From Parvibaculum sp046297875 (GTDB lineage: Bacteria > Pseudomonadota > Alphaproteobacteria > Parvibaculales > Parvibaculaceae): a stretch of DNA of 64,000 nt. Under the pieces are notes generated by a model that was given only the letters and a program-made list of their open reading frames with translations, had not been told where the DNA came from and did no database searches. The position numbers and the translations under genes are program-made. The stretch is from the NCBI RefSeq assembly GCF_046297875.1, contig NZ_JBKBHD010000001.1, forward strand, positions 1,798,001 to 1,862,000, given 5' to 3'. Each line of letters opens with the position of its first letter. Positions within the stretch are counted from its first letter, which is position 1. Below are positions 18,708 to 27,497 of the stretch, one piece after another.

Positions 18708-19495
18708 GCCAGATGCTTGATTTCAACGAGGCCGCCGCGAAGGCGCTCGAGGCGATGTATCTGACGCCGGATGTGGTGGCGCAGCGCGCCCGTGTGCTCG
18801 ATCTGCTGGCGCCGCGGCCGGGCGAGAGGATCATCGATATTGGTGTGGGGCCCGGACTGCTCGCGGAGGATATCGCGCGTCTCGTCGGCGACACGGGCCG
18901 CGTCACCGGGCTCGATATGGCCGAACCGATGGTGAAGATGGCGCGGACGCGGCTTGCAGCGCTGCCCCAGGCCGAATGCGTGGTGGGCGAGGCGACGTCG
19001 CTCGACTTTGCCGACGGCACGTTCGATGCCGCCGTGTCTACGCAGGTTTACGAATATGTGGCCGACATGCCGAAGGCGATGCGCGAGCTGCACCGCATCC
19101 TGAAGCCGGGCGGGCGGGCGCTGATCCTCGATACGGACTGGCGCAGCATCGTCTGGCACTCGTCGGACGAGGCGCGCATGGCCCGCATACTCGATTGCTG
19201 GGACGGGCATCTCGCCGATCCGCATCTGCCGGCCAGGCTCGGGCCGCTGTTTGCGCGGGCGGGCTTTCAGGTGCGCCGTGTCGAGGTTGTGCCGATGCTG
19301 TCGCCGCAATGGCAGCCCGTGTCCTATGCGGCGGGCATCATGCGCACCATTCACGGCTATGCGCGGGCGAACGGCGCGGCAAAAGGCATAGCGGCGGAGG
19401 AGATTCAGGCCTGGTATGACGATCAGCTCCGGCTCGCGGAGCGCGGCGAGTTCTTCTTCAGCGTAAACCGCTACGCCTTCCTCGCCACGCGCTAG
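18704..19495 (+). CDS. Class I SAM-dependent methyltransferase
   Basis: 263-residue methyltransferase with motif I IIDIGVGPGLLAEDIA, acidic motif II VTGLDM, EATSLDFADGTFDAAVSTQVYEYV (motif IV region) and KPGGRALILDTDW. The form resembles UbiE/Coq5-like and small-molecule methylases, and YAAGIMRTIHGYARANG near the end is not one I can tie to a substrate. Coupled to the upstream PH-like membrane protein (ATGA overlap), its stop overlaps the convergent TetR gene by 4 bases. Confidence 0.85.
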   Translation: MSQMLDFNEAAAKALEAMYLTPDVVAQRARVLDLLAPRPGERIIDIGVGPGLLAEDIARLVGDTGRVTGLDMAEPMVKMARTRLAALPQAECVVGEATSLDFADGTFDAAVSTQVYEYVADMPKAMRELHRILKPGGRALILDTDWRSIVWHSSDEARMARILDCWDGHLADPHLPARLGPLFARAGFQVRRVEVVPMLSPQWQPVSYAAGIMRTIHGYARANGAAKGIAAEEIQAWYDDQLRLAERGEFFFSVNRYAFLATR

Positions 19496-20118
19496 TCTTT
19501 CGCGTCTGGCCCGTAAAGCGCAAGATAGGCGTCGATGATGCGGTGGATCTTCTCGTCCGCATCGGCGGGCAATACCGCATCTGCCCGGAATAGCGCGGGC
19601 CAGATGAAAACCTCTTTCAGCATACCGCCGCCAAGACGCGCGCCGAAGGCGCTGTCATGCGGTTTCAGCATGCCACGCCGGATCATTTCGTCGATCACAG
19701 TCATGAGGCTGTCATTGCGGCGGTTGCCCAGGAAGTCATACATATCGGCGGCAAGTTTCGGCACGCCCGGCACTTCGGCCATGACGATCCGCATCAGCGC
19801 GTTGGCCTTGTTGCCGAACTGGATTGCCAGATAGATGCGGCAAAGGCGGTAGAGAACGTCGCGGGCGGTATCGCCGGGCTTGATTGCCCCGGAATAGTCA
19901 CCGGTCGCGAAGGCGACTTCCTTGACGATGGCGGAGAACAGCTCCTCCTTCGAACGGAAATGCTTGTAGAGGGTGGCGGTCGAGACGTCCGCGTCGCGGG
20001 CTATGTCGGCCATACCTGCGGCGGTATAGCCCGACTTAAGGAAGTGTTCCTTCGCCGCCCGGAGAATGGCGGTGCGTTTCTGGTCGCTGATCTTACGGCG
20101 ATGCGTATCGAGTCCCAA
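19492..20118 (-). CDS. TetR-family regulator (paralogue 1)
   Basis: 208-residue TetR repressor. The helix-turn-helix is AAGMADIARDADVSTATLYKHFRSKEELF. The start is TTG, matched by the paralogue 27 bases upstream, which begins in the same way. The ligand domain (residues 60-208) is close to that of paralogue 2 over its whole length (LYRLCRIYLAIQF / LRRFADAYVEQQF; KIHRIIDAYLALYG / KIDSCIDAYLKIYG), so this is a tandem duplication. Effector and target are unknown. Confidence 0.9.
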   Translation of the reverse strand: MGLDTHRRKISDQKRTAILRAAKEHFLKSGYTAAGMADIARDADVSTATLYKHFRSKEELFSAIVKEVAFATGDYSGAIKPGDTARDVLYRLCRIYLAIQFGNKANALMRIVMAEVPGVPKLAADMYDFLGNRRNDSLMTVIDEMIRRGMLKPHDSAFGARLGGGMLKEVFIWPALFRADAVLPADADEKIHRIIDAYLALYGPDAKD

Positions 20119-20145
20119 TTGCCGTTTCCCGCTGAGTCTTCTTTT

Positions 20146-20766
20146 CTAGTTGCCGTAAATCTTCAGATAGGCGTCGATGCAGGAATCAATCTTCGCGTCG
20201 AGATCGGCAGGTTTTTCGAAGCGGGAGGAAAAGAGCGCCGGCCAGACAACGAATTCCTTGACCATGCCACCGAGATGCAGCGCGCCGTCATGTGTGTTGT
20301 GAGACTTGAGATCACCGCGTTCCACGAGAACGTCCAGGGTAGTCCTAAGCTGTTCGTAGCGCGCCAGGACGCCGTCATTGTAGACGGCATTGGCGAGATG
20401 GGGTGCGGTCGGAACTTCAGCGATGACGACGCGAAGAAGCTCGTTCATCCGGTGATCGAATTGCTGCTCGACATAGGCGTCTGCAAAGCGCCTGAGGACT
20501 TCGCGCACACCCACACCCTGGCCCTTGATGTCGGTTGGCATAAGATTGTTTATCGTTGTGCAGGCATCCTCGACGATCGCTGCAAAAAGTGCGTCCTTCG
20601 AGGCGAAATGCTTGTAGAGAGTTGCGGTCGAGACGTCCGCATCCCGTGCGATATCGGCCATGGCCGCGCGGCTGTAGCCGCCGTTCAGGAAGTTTTCGCG
20701 CGCTGCCTTTAGGATTGCGGCCCGTTTGGTCTCGCTTACCGATCTTCTGTAGCTTGCCAATCCCAA
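20146..20766 (-). CDS. TetR-family regulator (paralogue 2)
   Basis: 206-residue TetR repressor with helix-turn-helix AAMADIARDADVSTATLYKHFASKDALF, almost the same as in paralogue 1, predicting a shared operator. TTG 20766 is chosen because it aligns with the start of paralogue 1 and GGAGG lies 10 bases upstream; an upstream TTG/ATG-type codon at 20802 would add 12 residues. A perfect inverted repeat at 20813-20834 upstream is the likely binding site for one or both. Confidence 0.88.
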   Translation of the reverse strand: MGLASYRRSVSETKRAAILKAARENFLNGGYSRAAMADIARDADVSTATLYKHFASKDALFAAIVEDACTTINNLMPTDIKGQGVGVREVLRRFADAYVEQQFDHRMNELLRVVIAEVPTAPHLANAVYNDGVLARYEQLRTTLDVLVERGDLKSHNTHDGALHLGGMVKEFVVWPALFSSRFEKPADLDAKIDSCIDAYLKIYGN

Positions 20767-20812
20767 AATGCAGCCGCCTCCAAGTTGACCAATGCCGCTC
20801 AACTACCTGCGC

Positions 20813-20834
20813 AATATTCAATACGTCGAATATT
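20813..20834. promoter_or_regulatory. Candidate TetR operator
   Basis: Perfect inverted repeat AATATTC-N8-GAATATT, 47 bases before the TTG start of TetR paralogue 2. It is AT-rich in a GC-rich setting, and its inner part also reads ATTC-N8-GAAT. Position and size fit autoregulation by the tandem TetR pair. Confidence 0.45.
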
Positions 20835-20932
20835 CGGCGGGTGGTCAAGCGCAATCCGGAAAACGGCCATCTTGCCTTTGTGTCCATATTTCCGTCTTCT
20901 TGACCTTACGCATACGGACAAAAATTGGATCA

Positions 20933-21547
20933 TCAGAATTGTTGAGAGAGGCTTGCATTTGCAACAGGGCTCGCGAAGAGGACATAACGCAGCGGCCCTC
21001 TTTCCCTTGCATCGAAGGGATAGCAGGTGACGAGGGCAATGCCGTCGCCCTGGCGCGGATCGATGCCGGACCGGCCCGCATCGACAATTCTGGATTCGGA
21101 AATCTTGTACTCGTGTCTAGTTCCGTCGGACGTTGTCAGGATGACGACATCGTCATCTTTGAGTTCACGGAGAATTGAAAAATGCGTATCGCGGTGTGCC
21201 GCGATGACTGTCGTGCCCAGCCTGCCGGGCAGCGGCGTTGCGGCCAGATGGCCGGGGCCGAAGGCGAGGGCTTCGCCGCTCGCATTTGAGAGCACAATCT
21301 GACTCACGCCGTGCGAGGGGAATTCGAGTTTCGCCACCGGCCAGGCATCCGCCCATGACCAGGCCTTGTGCGGCTGGCCGTCGCGCAAGGTGCGTTCCCA
21401 TGCGCGGTCGAGCAGCAGCTGCGCGAGTTCCGCCTTCCCCTTGATGTAGAGACCGTGGCCCAGTTGCCAGCTGCCAAAGGCGGCACAAAGGAAAATCGCG
21501 GCGGCCCAGAGCAGGGCCGCCGCATTGCGTTTCGGAAGGGCGCTCAT
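20933..21547 (-). CDS. Sortase of the proteobacterial (marine) type
   Basis: 204-residue membrane-anchored transpeptidase. One N-terminal membrane segment (residues 10-28) precedes a sortase barrel with the catalytic His in VIAAHRDTHF (H118), Cys in ALVTCYPF (C175) and Arg in GPLRYVLFA (R187). It is one of the rare Gram-negative sortases, found next to one dedicated substrate. The ATG overlaps the stop of the upstream target gene (ATGA), so enzyme and substrate are translated together. The anchoring nucleophile in this cell wall is not known. Confidence 0.9.
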   Translation of the reverse strand: MSALPKRNAAALLWAAAIFLCAAFGSWQLGHGLYIKGKAELAQLLLDRAWERTLRDGQPHKAWSWADAWPVAKLEFPSHGVSQIVLSNASGEALAFGPGHLAATPLPGRLGTTVIAAHRDTHFSILRELKDDDVVILTTSDGTRHEYKISESRIVDAGRSGIDPRQGDGIALVTCYPFDARERGPLRYVLFASPVANASLSQQF

Positions 21548-23808
21548 TGCCGGTGCCTTGCCCAGGCCGTCGAGACCCAGAGGCGCTGCAGCCAGCGGAA
21601 TGCGGCAAGCAGGGCCGCAAGCATGAGCAGGAAAGTGCCGGACTGGATCAGCGAGGGGGCGCCGGTTGCCGTTTGCGGCAGGGCGATGCCGGCCGTCGCT
21701 TCGGCTGCCGGGGGCGGTGCGGCGGCCATCGCAAGCTGCGCACCCGCAGGCATTCTGCTGGCATGCCTGGCAGCGGTCGCCTGTTGCGGCCCGAAGACCT
21801 TTTCGTAATTCCAGCCTTCGGGCAGGTTCACCGGCAGGTCGCGCTGTGTAAGCGGGGTGCCTTCGGGCCGCGCGGGGGTAACGTCGATGGCGACAAGGCT
21901 CGTGCGGCGGCTTACGAGATGGTGGTCGAGCGCGACCTGCAGGATCTCGCCGTCATTCATCTCCCAGTTGCCTGCGATCTGGGCGTCGGCCTCGAGCTGT
22001 TCGATCTTGCGGCGTGCCCAGAGTTTGCCGATGCCGGGGCGCATTTCGCCCGCATCCACGGCCATGCTCACTGCCCAGGGCTTGCCCGCCACATCACCGT
22101 TGAGGGTGAGCGTGCCTCTGGCTTGCGCCATGCGGGCGGAGAGGACGATGGGTTCGCCCTTGTAGAGATCGGGCACGGGGTTCGGCCAGCTCTCTGTGCG
22201 GCGGCCATCGGGCCAGGAGGCGGTGATGTTTGTCATCACCGGGCTTTCGAGCTTTTCAAACAGCTTGGTCATGCGCTCCTTCACCTGCGTTTCCGAGCCG
22301 ATATGGGTGTAGGTGCCGCGGCCCGCTTCGGCGGCGCGGGTCATGAAGTAGCTGTTCGGCGCGGAGCCGATGCCGACCGTGAAGACGCGGGAGCGGCCGA
22401 GATTTGACGTGATCTCGGAGAAGAGTTCACGTTCGTTCGAGATGGCGCCATCGGTCAGGAAGACGACCTGGCGGACGCGGGAACCGTCCCGGACATTCCT
22501 GTCGCGGAGCGCTGCTTTCAGGGCGGGCAGCATTTCCGTGCCGCCGCGCGCCTCGAGGGCTTTCACGAATTTCCTCGCCATGTCGAGATTTTCGCCATGA
22601 GCGGGAACGGCGGCGGGGAACAGCACATCCATGGTGTGGTCGAAGCGGATCACGTTGAACGTGTCGCCAGGCTTCAGCCGGTCGAGGGCAAAGAGCAGGC
22701 TTTCCTTCGCTTGCACCATCGACGGGCCGGACATGGAGCCCGAATTGTCGATGACGAAGATCGCCTCGCGCGGGCGGGCCTCCGGCTGCACCTCGCCGGA
22801 AGGCGGTGTCAGCATGACGAGGAGATAGTCCTCATTGCCGATCCGCTCGCGGAAAAGGGCGGCGGATGGTGCGCGCGTCTCTGCCGGCTGCCAGACGAGT
22901 TCGAAGTCCTTGTCGGCGGGCGTGACGTCTTCGGCGAGCTTCAGGGCGGCCTTGTACTTGCCGTCGCGCGTGAGAGCGATCTTGTGGTGCGGGCTCGCCA
23001 CATCGCCAAGCGGAAAGCCCGCATCGAGCGTGACGGCAAGGCTCACGGGATTGATCTTGCCTTCATCGGGGTGAAGCACCGGCGGCTGTTCGAGGCCGTC
23101 CGAAGGATCGCGAGGCTGGATATGGCCCCAGCCGCCTTCGCCGGGCGCAAAGTCCACAAGCTGCGGTTCGGCGGGTTGCGGCACGTAGCGCGGCGCGACC
23201 ACCATCGGGAAGCGCAGCGAGAATTTCTCGCCATCGCGTCGCACCGTCTGCTGATACTCGATCTGGATAACGATCGTCTCATGTGGACCGATATTCGCCA
23301 CGGAATTGATGAAGGCATTGGGGCGCTGCTGCTCGATGAGGCTCGCGCGCTGGCCGCTGTCGCGGGCTTCCTCATAGGCGCGGCGGGCTTCCGCCTTTTC
23401 CTTGATCTGGCCCTCGATCACGCGATCGCCGATGACCATTTTCAGCGTGTCGACGGCGGAATTTTCCGGCAGCGGGAAAACATATTTGCCCTCCACCCAG
23501 CCATCGCCCGGATTGATGAAGTGCTGGGTGACGCGGGTCCGTGCGATCGGGCCCGTCACATCGATCTTCACATCGGTGGCAAGGAGCGGCGCCGGGACAT
23601 AAAGGCCGGGCTCGGTGGAATTGAACAGCAGCGCGCCGCTTTCCGGGCCGTTCAGCGCGACCAGGCCGCGCGTATCGGCCTGCGCATGGCGCGCAAGGCT
23701 CGCAACGATGAGCAAGGCAAGGCAGACAAAAGCAGAAAACAAGGCAAGCGAATGGGACCAGCCGCGCGGACGAGCCGCTGTGGCCGGACGGACCGGTGAA
23801 TAGGACAT
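21544..23808 (-). CDS. Sortase target protein with VIT and VWA domains
   Basis: 754-residue exported protein. A long signal peptide (hydrophobic core about 20-37) is followed by a VIT domain (about 55-185, GWVEGKYVFPLPENSAVDTLKMVIGDR), a VWA domain (about 345-520) with MIDAS motif DNSGSMS, and a C-terminal sorting signal: LPQT (710-713) then ATGAP, a hydrophobic stretch and a basic tail. It is the dedicated partner of the overlapping sortase gene. The family resembles eukaryotic inter-alpha-trypsin inhibitor heavy chains. Surface adhesion or metal-dependent binding is likely, unproven. GGGGAGA lies 7 bases before the ATG. Confidence 0.92.
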   Translation of the reverse strand: MSYSPVRPATAARPRGWSHSLALFSAFVCLALLIVASLARHAQADTRGLVALNGPESGALLFNSTEPGLYVPAPLLATDVKIDVTGPIARTRVTQHFINPGDGWVEGKYVFPLPENSAVDTLKMVIGDRVIEGQIKEKAEARRAYEEARDSGQRASLIEQQRPNAFINSVANIGPHETIVIQIEYQQTVRRDGEKFSLRFPMVVAPRYVPQPAEPQLVDFAPGEGGWGHIQPRDPSDGLEQPPVLHPDEGKINPVSLAVTLDAGFPLGDVASPHHKIALTRDGKYKAALKLAEDVTPADKDFELVWQPAETRAPSAALFRERIGNEDYLLVMLTPPSGEVQPEARPREAIFVIDNSGSMSGPSMVQAKESLLFALDRLKPGDTFNVIRFDHTMDVLFPAAVPAHGENLDMARKFVKALEARGGTEMLPALKAALRDRNVRDGSRVRQVVFLTDGAISNERELFSEITSNLGRSRVFTVGIGSAPNSYFMTRAAEAGRGTYTHIGSETQVKERMTKLFEKLESPVMTNITASWPDGRRTESWPNPVPDLYKGEPIVLSARMAQARGTLTLNGDVAGKPWAVSMAVDAGEMRPGIGKLWARRKIEQLEADAQIAGNWEMNDGEILQVALDHHLVSRRTSLVAIDVTPARPEGTPLTQRDLPVNLPEGWNYEKVFGPQQATAARHASRMPAGAQLAMAAAPPPAAEATAGIALPQTATGAPSLIQSGTFLLMLAALLAAFRWLQRLWVSTAWARHRQ

Positions 23809-23977
23809 GGCAATTCTCCCCGCGTTTTGGCGCGCCCAAGACTGACCCTCCTCAGGCGGACAAATTGTCGCGGGGAAATGGGGCGCAACGGGTCACGAAA
23901 GGCGACAGGACCGGACCCATTTCAAGGCCATTTTGTGTCACGCCGGCTCACACGGGAATTTCGGGAGGATTCTCCGC

Positions 23978-24586
23978 CTACGGACGCCAGCTCATCGGCA
24001 CATGCAGTGGCTGATTCTGCACGCGCGCCAGCCAGGCGTTCACGGCGTTGTAGGGCGCGAGGTCGAAAGCGCCTTCATGCGCGACATGCGTATAGGCATA
24101 GAGCGCGATGTCGGCGATGGAATAGGCGCCGCCTGCGAACCATTCATGCGATGAGAGGTGACGATCCATCACGGCGAGCGCGTCATGGCCGCGGCGGTGC
24201 CATTCGGGAAACATTGCCGCCTTTTCCTCGCGGCCGCCCGGCTTGATCGAATGCCAGAAGCGGGCGACGGCAATATAGGGTTCGTGGCTATATTGCTCGA
24301 AGAACATCCATTGCAGGGCCTGAGCGCGGGCAAAGCCATTGTCCGGCAGAAGTGCTGTGCCCTCGGCGAGCCAGAAGAGGATCGCGTTCGATTCCGGCAG
24401 GCTGCGTCCGTCCCCGAGTTCCAGCGTCGGGACGCGGCCATTCGGATTGCGCTTCAGGAAATCCTCGGTCCGGCTCTCGCCTTTCAGGATGTCCACATCC
24501 ACGAGTTCGAGGGGCTGGCCCAGCTGATGCGCGGCGAGGCGTACCTTGTAGCAATTGCCGCTGTCCTGCATCTGGTAGAGGCGCAT
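23978..24586 (-). CDS. Glutathione S-transferase family protein
   Basis: 202 residues. An N-terminal thioredoxin-like domain (MRLYQMQDSGNCYKVRLAAHQLG; VPTLELGDGRSLPESNAILFWLAEG, with the glutathione-binding cis-Pro and Glu-Ser) joins an all-helical C-terminal domain (HLSSHEWFAGGAYSIADIALYAYTHVA, with the conserved N-capping SIAD). ATG 24586 has AGGA 5 bases upstream. It lies 10 bases after the MocR regulator on the same strand. Substrate unknown. Confidence 0.9.
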   Translation of the reverse strand: MRLYQMQDSGNCYKVRLAAHQLGQPLELVDVDILKGESRTEDFLKRNPNGRVPTLELGDGRSLPESNAILFWLAEGTALLPDNGFARAQALQWMFFEQYSHEPYIAVARFWHSIKPGGREEKAAMFPEWHRRGHDALAVMDRHLSSHEWFAGGAYSIADIALYAYTHVAHEGAFDLAPYNAVNAWLARVQNQPLHVPMSWRP

Positions 24587-24596
24587 ATCGATCCTT

Positions 24597-26105
24597 TCAC
24601 GGCCAGGTGGGGCAGCGGTTTGCACGCAGCACCTCGGCAAGCTCCCTTGTACCGCGCTTCAGAGCCGGTTCGGGGATGGAGGCATAGCCCATATAAAGGC
24701 CCGGAGGCCCTTCTTCCAGCCGGTAGAGCGAGAGCGGGCTCACATGAAGGCCGGCCTGCGAAGCGGCGGCGGCAAGCATGGTATCGTTTGCGCCATCGGG
24801 CAGGAAGGCCGACAGCTGAAGCCCGCCTTCGCCCGGCGCCGGACGGAGCCAGGGCGCGAGGCTGCCCTCGATCTCGGCCAGCAGGCAGGCGCGGCGCTCC
24901 GCATAGATCGCGCGCATCCGGCGGATATGGGCGCCGTAGTGGCCATCGGCCATGAAATCCGCGAGCGCCGCCTGAACCGCCGCAGGCGGTACATGGCCGG
25001 AGATGCGAATGGCCGCGGCAAAAGCGTCGACCAGGGCTTCCGGCACGATCAGATAGCCGAGCTTGATGGCGGGAAAGAGCGTCTTTGCGAAGGTGCCCAT
25101 ATAGATGACGGTATCCGCCTTATTGAGTCCCTGAAGCGAGGCGATGGGGCGGCCCTGATAGCGGTATTCGCTGTCGTAGTCGTCTTCGAGGATGAAAGCG
25201 CCGCATTGCCGCGCATGGTCGAGCAGGGCGAGGCGGCGGGGAAGCGACAGCGTCGCGCCGAGCGGGAACTGGTGCGACGGCGTGACATAGATGAGGCGCG
25301 GCGCGGCATGGCGGGCAATGCCCGCTGCCACATCGAGGCCCTCCGCATCGACAGGCACCGGAATGAGATTTGCTCCCGCGCCCGCCAGCGCGCCGCGCGC
25401 GCCAAGATAGCCGGGATCTTCCAGCCAGACCGGATCGCCCGGATCGAGCAGCATCCGAGCGGCGAGATCGAGTGCGCCCTGCGCGCCCACCGTCACGATC
25501 ACCTGATCCTTCGTGCAGGTGACGCCGCGCGCCGCGCCCGCATAGGCCGCGATCGCCTCGCGCAGCGTTTCGACGCCGGTTCCCGTCTCATAACCGAAAA
25601 GGGCGGTCCGCGTGTCGCGCGAATGGCGGGCAAGAAGGCGGCTCCAGAGCATGGCCGGAAATTCGTCAATGGCAGGCAGACCGTGCTGGAACGGCTTACC
25701 GATGCCGCGTGCATAGCCGGGCGTCAGGCGCCGCGTGGCCGAGAGGGCCTGGCCGCGCTTCGAAAGCTGGCGGCTGTTGGCGTTGGCAGGCTTCGGCTTC
25801 ACGCTTTGTGCCTGGCGGTCGAGCTGCAGCAGGCTGTCGGGCAGCGTTGCGGCGACAACCGTGCCAGCGCCCACTTGTCCTTCGAGATAGCCCTCCGCCG
25901 TCAACTGGTCGTAGGCGGCAAGCACCGTGTTGCGGCCGACGCCGAGTTCTGTGGCGAGGAGGCGCGAGGAGGGGAGCCGCGCGCCGGGGCCGAGGCGGCC
26001 TTCAAGGATCGCCTCGCGCAGCGCGTCATAGAGCTGGCGGTAGAGGGGCGAGGCGGCATCCGCGTCGAGTGCGATGGTGCCGAGCGGCAGGGGCGTGGCG
26101 GGCAT
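24597..26105 (-). CDS. MocR-family transcription regulator (GntR HTH plus aminotransferase fold)
   Basis: 502 residues. The N-terminal GntR winged helix (LYRQLYDALREAILEGRLGPGARLPSSRLLATELGVGRNTVLAAYDQL) is joined to a fold-type I aminotransferase-like domain with ILEDDYDSEYRY and YMGTFAKTLFPAIKLGYLI, holding the PLP lysine. PLP here is an effector rather than a catalytic cofactor. It is divergent from a gene set including a pyridoxamine-phosphate-oxidase-like protein, the classic MocR arrangement. ATG 26105 has GAGGA 7 bases upstream. Vitamin B6 control is the leading guess. Confidence 0.9.
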   Translation of the reverse strand: MPATPLPLGTIALDADAASPLYRQLYDALREAILEGRLGPGARLPSSRLLATELGVGRNTVLAAYDQLTAEGYLEGQVGAGTVVAATLPDSLLQLDRQAQSVKPKPANANSRQLSKRGQALSATRRLTPGYARGIGKPFQHGLPAIDEFPAMLWSRLLARHSRDTRTALFGYETGTGVETLREAIAAYAGAARGVTCTKDQVIVTVGAQGALDLAARMLLDPGDPVWLEDPGYLGARGALAGAGANLIPVPVDAEGLDVAAGIARHAAPRLIYVTPSHQFPLGATLSLPRRLALLDHARQCGAFILEDDYDSEYRYQGRPIASLQGLNKADTVIYMGTFAKTLFPAIKLGYLIVPEALVDAFAAAIRISGHVPPAAVQAALADFMADGHYGAHIRRMRAIYAERRACLLAEIEGSLAPWLRPAPGEGGLQLSAFLPDGANDTMLAAAASQAGLHVSPLSLYRLEEGPPGLYMGYASIPEPALKRGTRELAEVLRANRCPTWP

Positions 26106-26122
26106 GGGCAAGTCCTCAATTC

Positions 26123-26141
26123 AATATGGCTCTATCATATT
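26123..26141. promoter_or_regulatory. Candidate MocR operator in the divergent region
   Basis: Inverted repeat AATATG-N7-CATATT between the MocR gene and DUF1272. A further pair of similar words (TTGGCCCTA and AAGGTCCAT on the minus strand, 26150-26173) could be direct-repeat half sites, the more usual MocR pattern. No promoter elements are clear enough to call. Confidence 0.35.
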
Positions 26142-26214
26142 TCCATGAATGGACCTTCTGGTAGGGCCAATCTGGGCAAATAGTCCGGGCCGCACAGACC
26201 GGAGAACGCCGCCC

Positions 26215-26394
26215 ATGCTCGAAATGAAACCAGCCTGCGAGAAATGCGACGCACCGACGCCCAAGGACGGCGCGGCCGAAATCTGCAGCTTCGAATGCAC
26301 CTTCTGTCCGCCTTGCGCCGGGGCGATGGACCATCGCTGCCCGAATTGCGGAGGCGAGCTTCTGGCCCGGCCGAAGCGGACGATCGACATCTAG
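26215..26394 (+). CDS. DUF1272 small zinc-ribbon protein
   Basis: 59 residues with four Cys pairs typical of DUF1272: KPACEKCDAP, AEICSFECTFCPPCA and HRCPNCGGEL, which would bind zinc. The start MLEMKPACEKC has GGAG 9 bases upstream; length matches the family. First of three genes read together and divergent from MocR. Function unknown. Confidence 0.88.
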   Translation: MLEMKPACEKCDAPTPKDGAAEICSFECTFCPPCAGAMDHRCPNCGGELLARPKRTIDI

Positions 26395-26404
26395 GAATGC
26401 CATC

Positions 26405-27019
26405 ATGAGCGACTACCCCACATCGAAGCCCTATCGCGTAAAGCAGGTCGCGAAGCGCGCGGCCTATGACCGCGAGACGGTTCACGCCATTCTCGACGCG
26501 GGCTATCTCGCGCATATCGGTTTCGCGACCGAGGCGGGGCCCGTCGCGTTGCCCATGTTCTATGTGCGGGACGGGGAGAGCGTGCTGTTCCACGGCTCGC
26601 GCAAGGCGCGTTTCATGCGTGTGCTCGCGGCAGGCGCGCCGATGTGTTTCACGGTTACGCATGTGGACGGGCTTGTCCTGGCGCGCTCGGCCTTTCACCA
26701 CTCCATGAACTATCGCTCAGTGATGGCGCATGGGAGTGCCGAGGCACTATCCGGCGCCGAAAAGGACCGCGCCATGGCGCTGTTCACGGCGCGGGTGCGG
26801 GAAGGCCGTCCGGGCGGCGAGCGGCCCGCCAACAAGCAGGAAGCGAAGGCGACGGAAGTGCTGCGCCTGCCGCTCATCGAGGTAGCGGCAAAGGTCCGGA
26901 CGGGCGGCCCCATCGACGATGCGGAAGACATGGACCTTCCCGTCTGGGCGGGCGTCGTTCCGATGCAGATGACATTCGGCGAGCCGGTGCGCGACATCGC
27001 GGCGGTTCCGGCGGAGTGA
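26405..27019 (+). CDS. Pyridoxamine 5'-phosphate oxidase-like flavin-binding protein
   Basis: 204 residues of the split-barrel flavin-binding family. Visible parts are AILDAGYLAHIGFATEAGPVALPMFYVRDGESVLFHGSRKARFMRVL (strands and phosphate-binding Arg/Lys), VDGLVLARSAFHHSMNYRSVMAHG and the C-terminal DMDLPVWAGVVPMQM. This group is often next to MocR regulators. It lies 10 bases after DUF1272, and its TGA overlaps the next ATG by one base. Confidence 0.86.
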   Translation: MSDYPTSKPYRVKQVAKRAAYDRETVHAILDAGYLAHIGFATEAGPVALPMFYVRDGESVLFHGSRKARFMRVLAAGAPMCFTVTHVDGLVLARSAFHHSMNYRSVMAHGSAEALSGAEKDRAMALFTARVREGRPGGERPANKQEAKATEVLRLPLIEVAAKVRTGGPIDDAEDMDLPVWAGVVPMQMTFGEPVRDIAAVPAE

Positions 27020-27399
27020 TGAACATGCACAGCATCGTGATCGGCGTGATCTTCGTCCTGACCGGGCTTCTGAACGCTTACCCGGCCATCGGCATGTTCG
27101 GGCCGCGGCAGCTTCGCGGGCTTTACGGGCTCGATTTTTCGGAACCGAATCTCCTCACCCTGATGCAGCACCGGGCGGTAATGCTGGGGCTGATCGGGCT
27201 TTTCCTGATCGCCGCCGCCTTCCGCCGGGAGCTGCAGCCCGCCGCTTTCGTGCTCGGCTTTGCCAGCATGCTCTCCTTCGTGGTCTTTGCCCGGCTGCAG
27301 GGCGACCCGAACCCCCTCATCGCCCGGGTGGCAGTGGCTGATATTGCCGGGTCGGCGCTGCTTTTCGTTGCGCTCGTGCTTTATTGGCTGCGGGCCTGA
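27019..27399 (+). CDS. Four-helix membrane protein of unknown function
   Basis: 126 residues beginning MNMHSIVIGV; the start codon shares one base with the stop of the flavin-binding gene. Four hydrophobic helices (about 5-22, 50-72, 75-92, 103-123) and few charged residues apart from RRELQ and RLQGDPN. Resembles small phosphopantetheine-independent 'DoxX-like' hypotheticals only in topology. Third gene of the MocR-divergent set. Confidence 0.7.
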   Translation: MNMHSIVIGVIFVLTGLLNAYPAIGMFGPRQLRGLYGLDFSEPNLLTLMQHRAVMLGLIGLFLIAAAFRRELQPAAFVLGFASMLSFVVFARLQGDPNPLIARVAVADIAGSALLFVALVLYWLRA

Positions 27400-27497
27400 G
27401 GAAATCGGCGCCGGGGCCGGGGAAGCCTGTTGCGCGGGCAAACGGGCGGGCTTAGGTTGCGCCCGTTCATTCAATCGCCCAACCCCGGAGATGTCAC

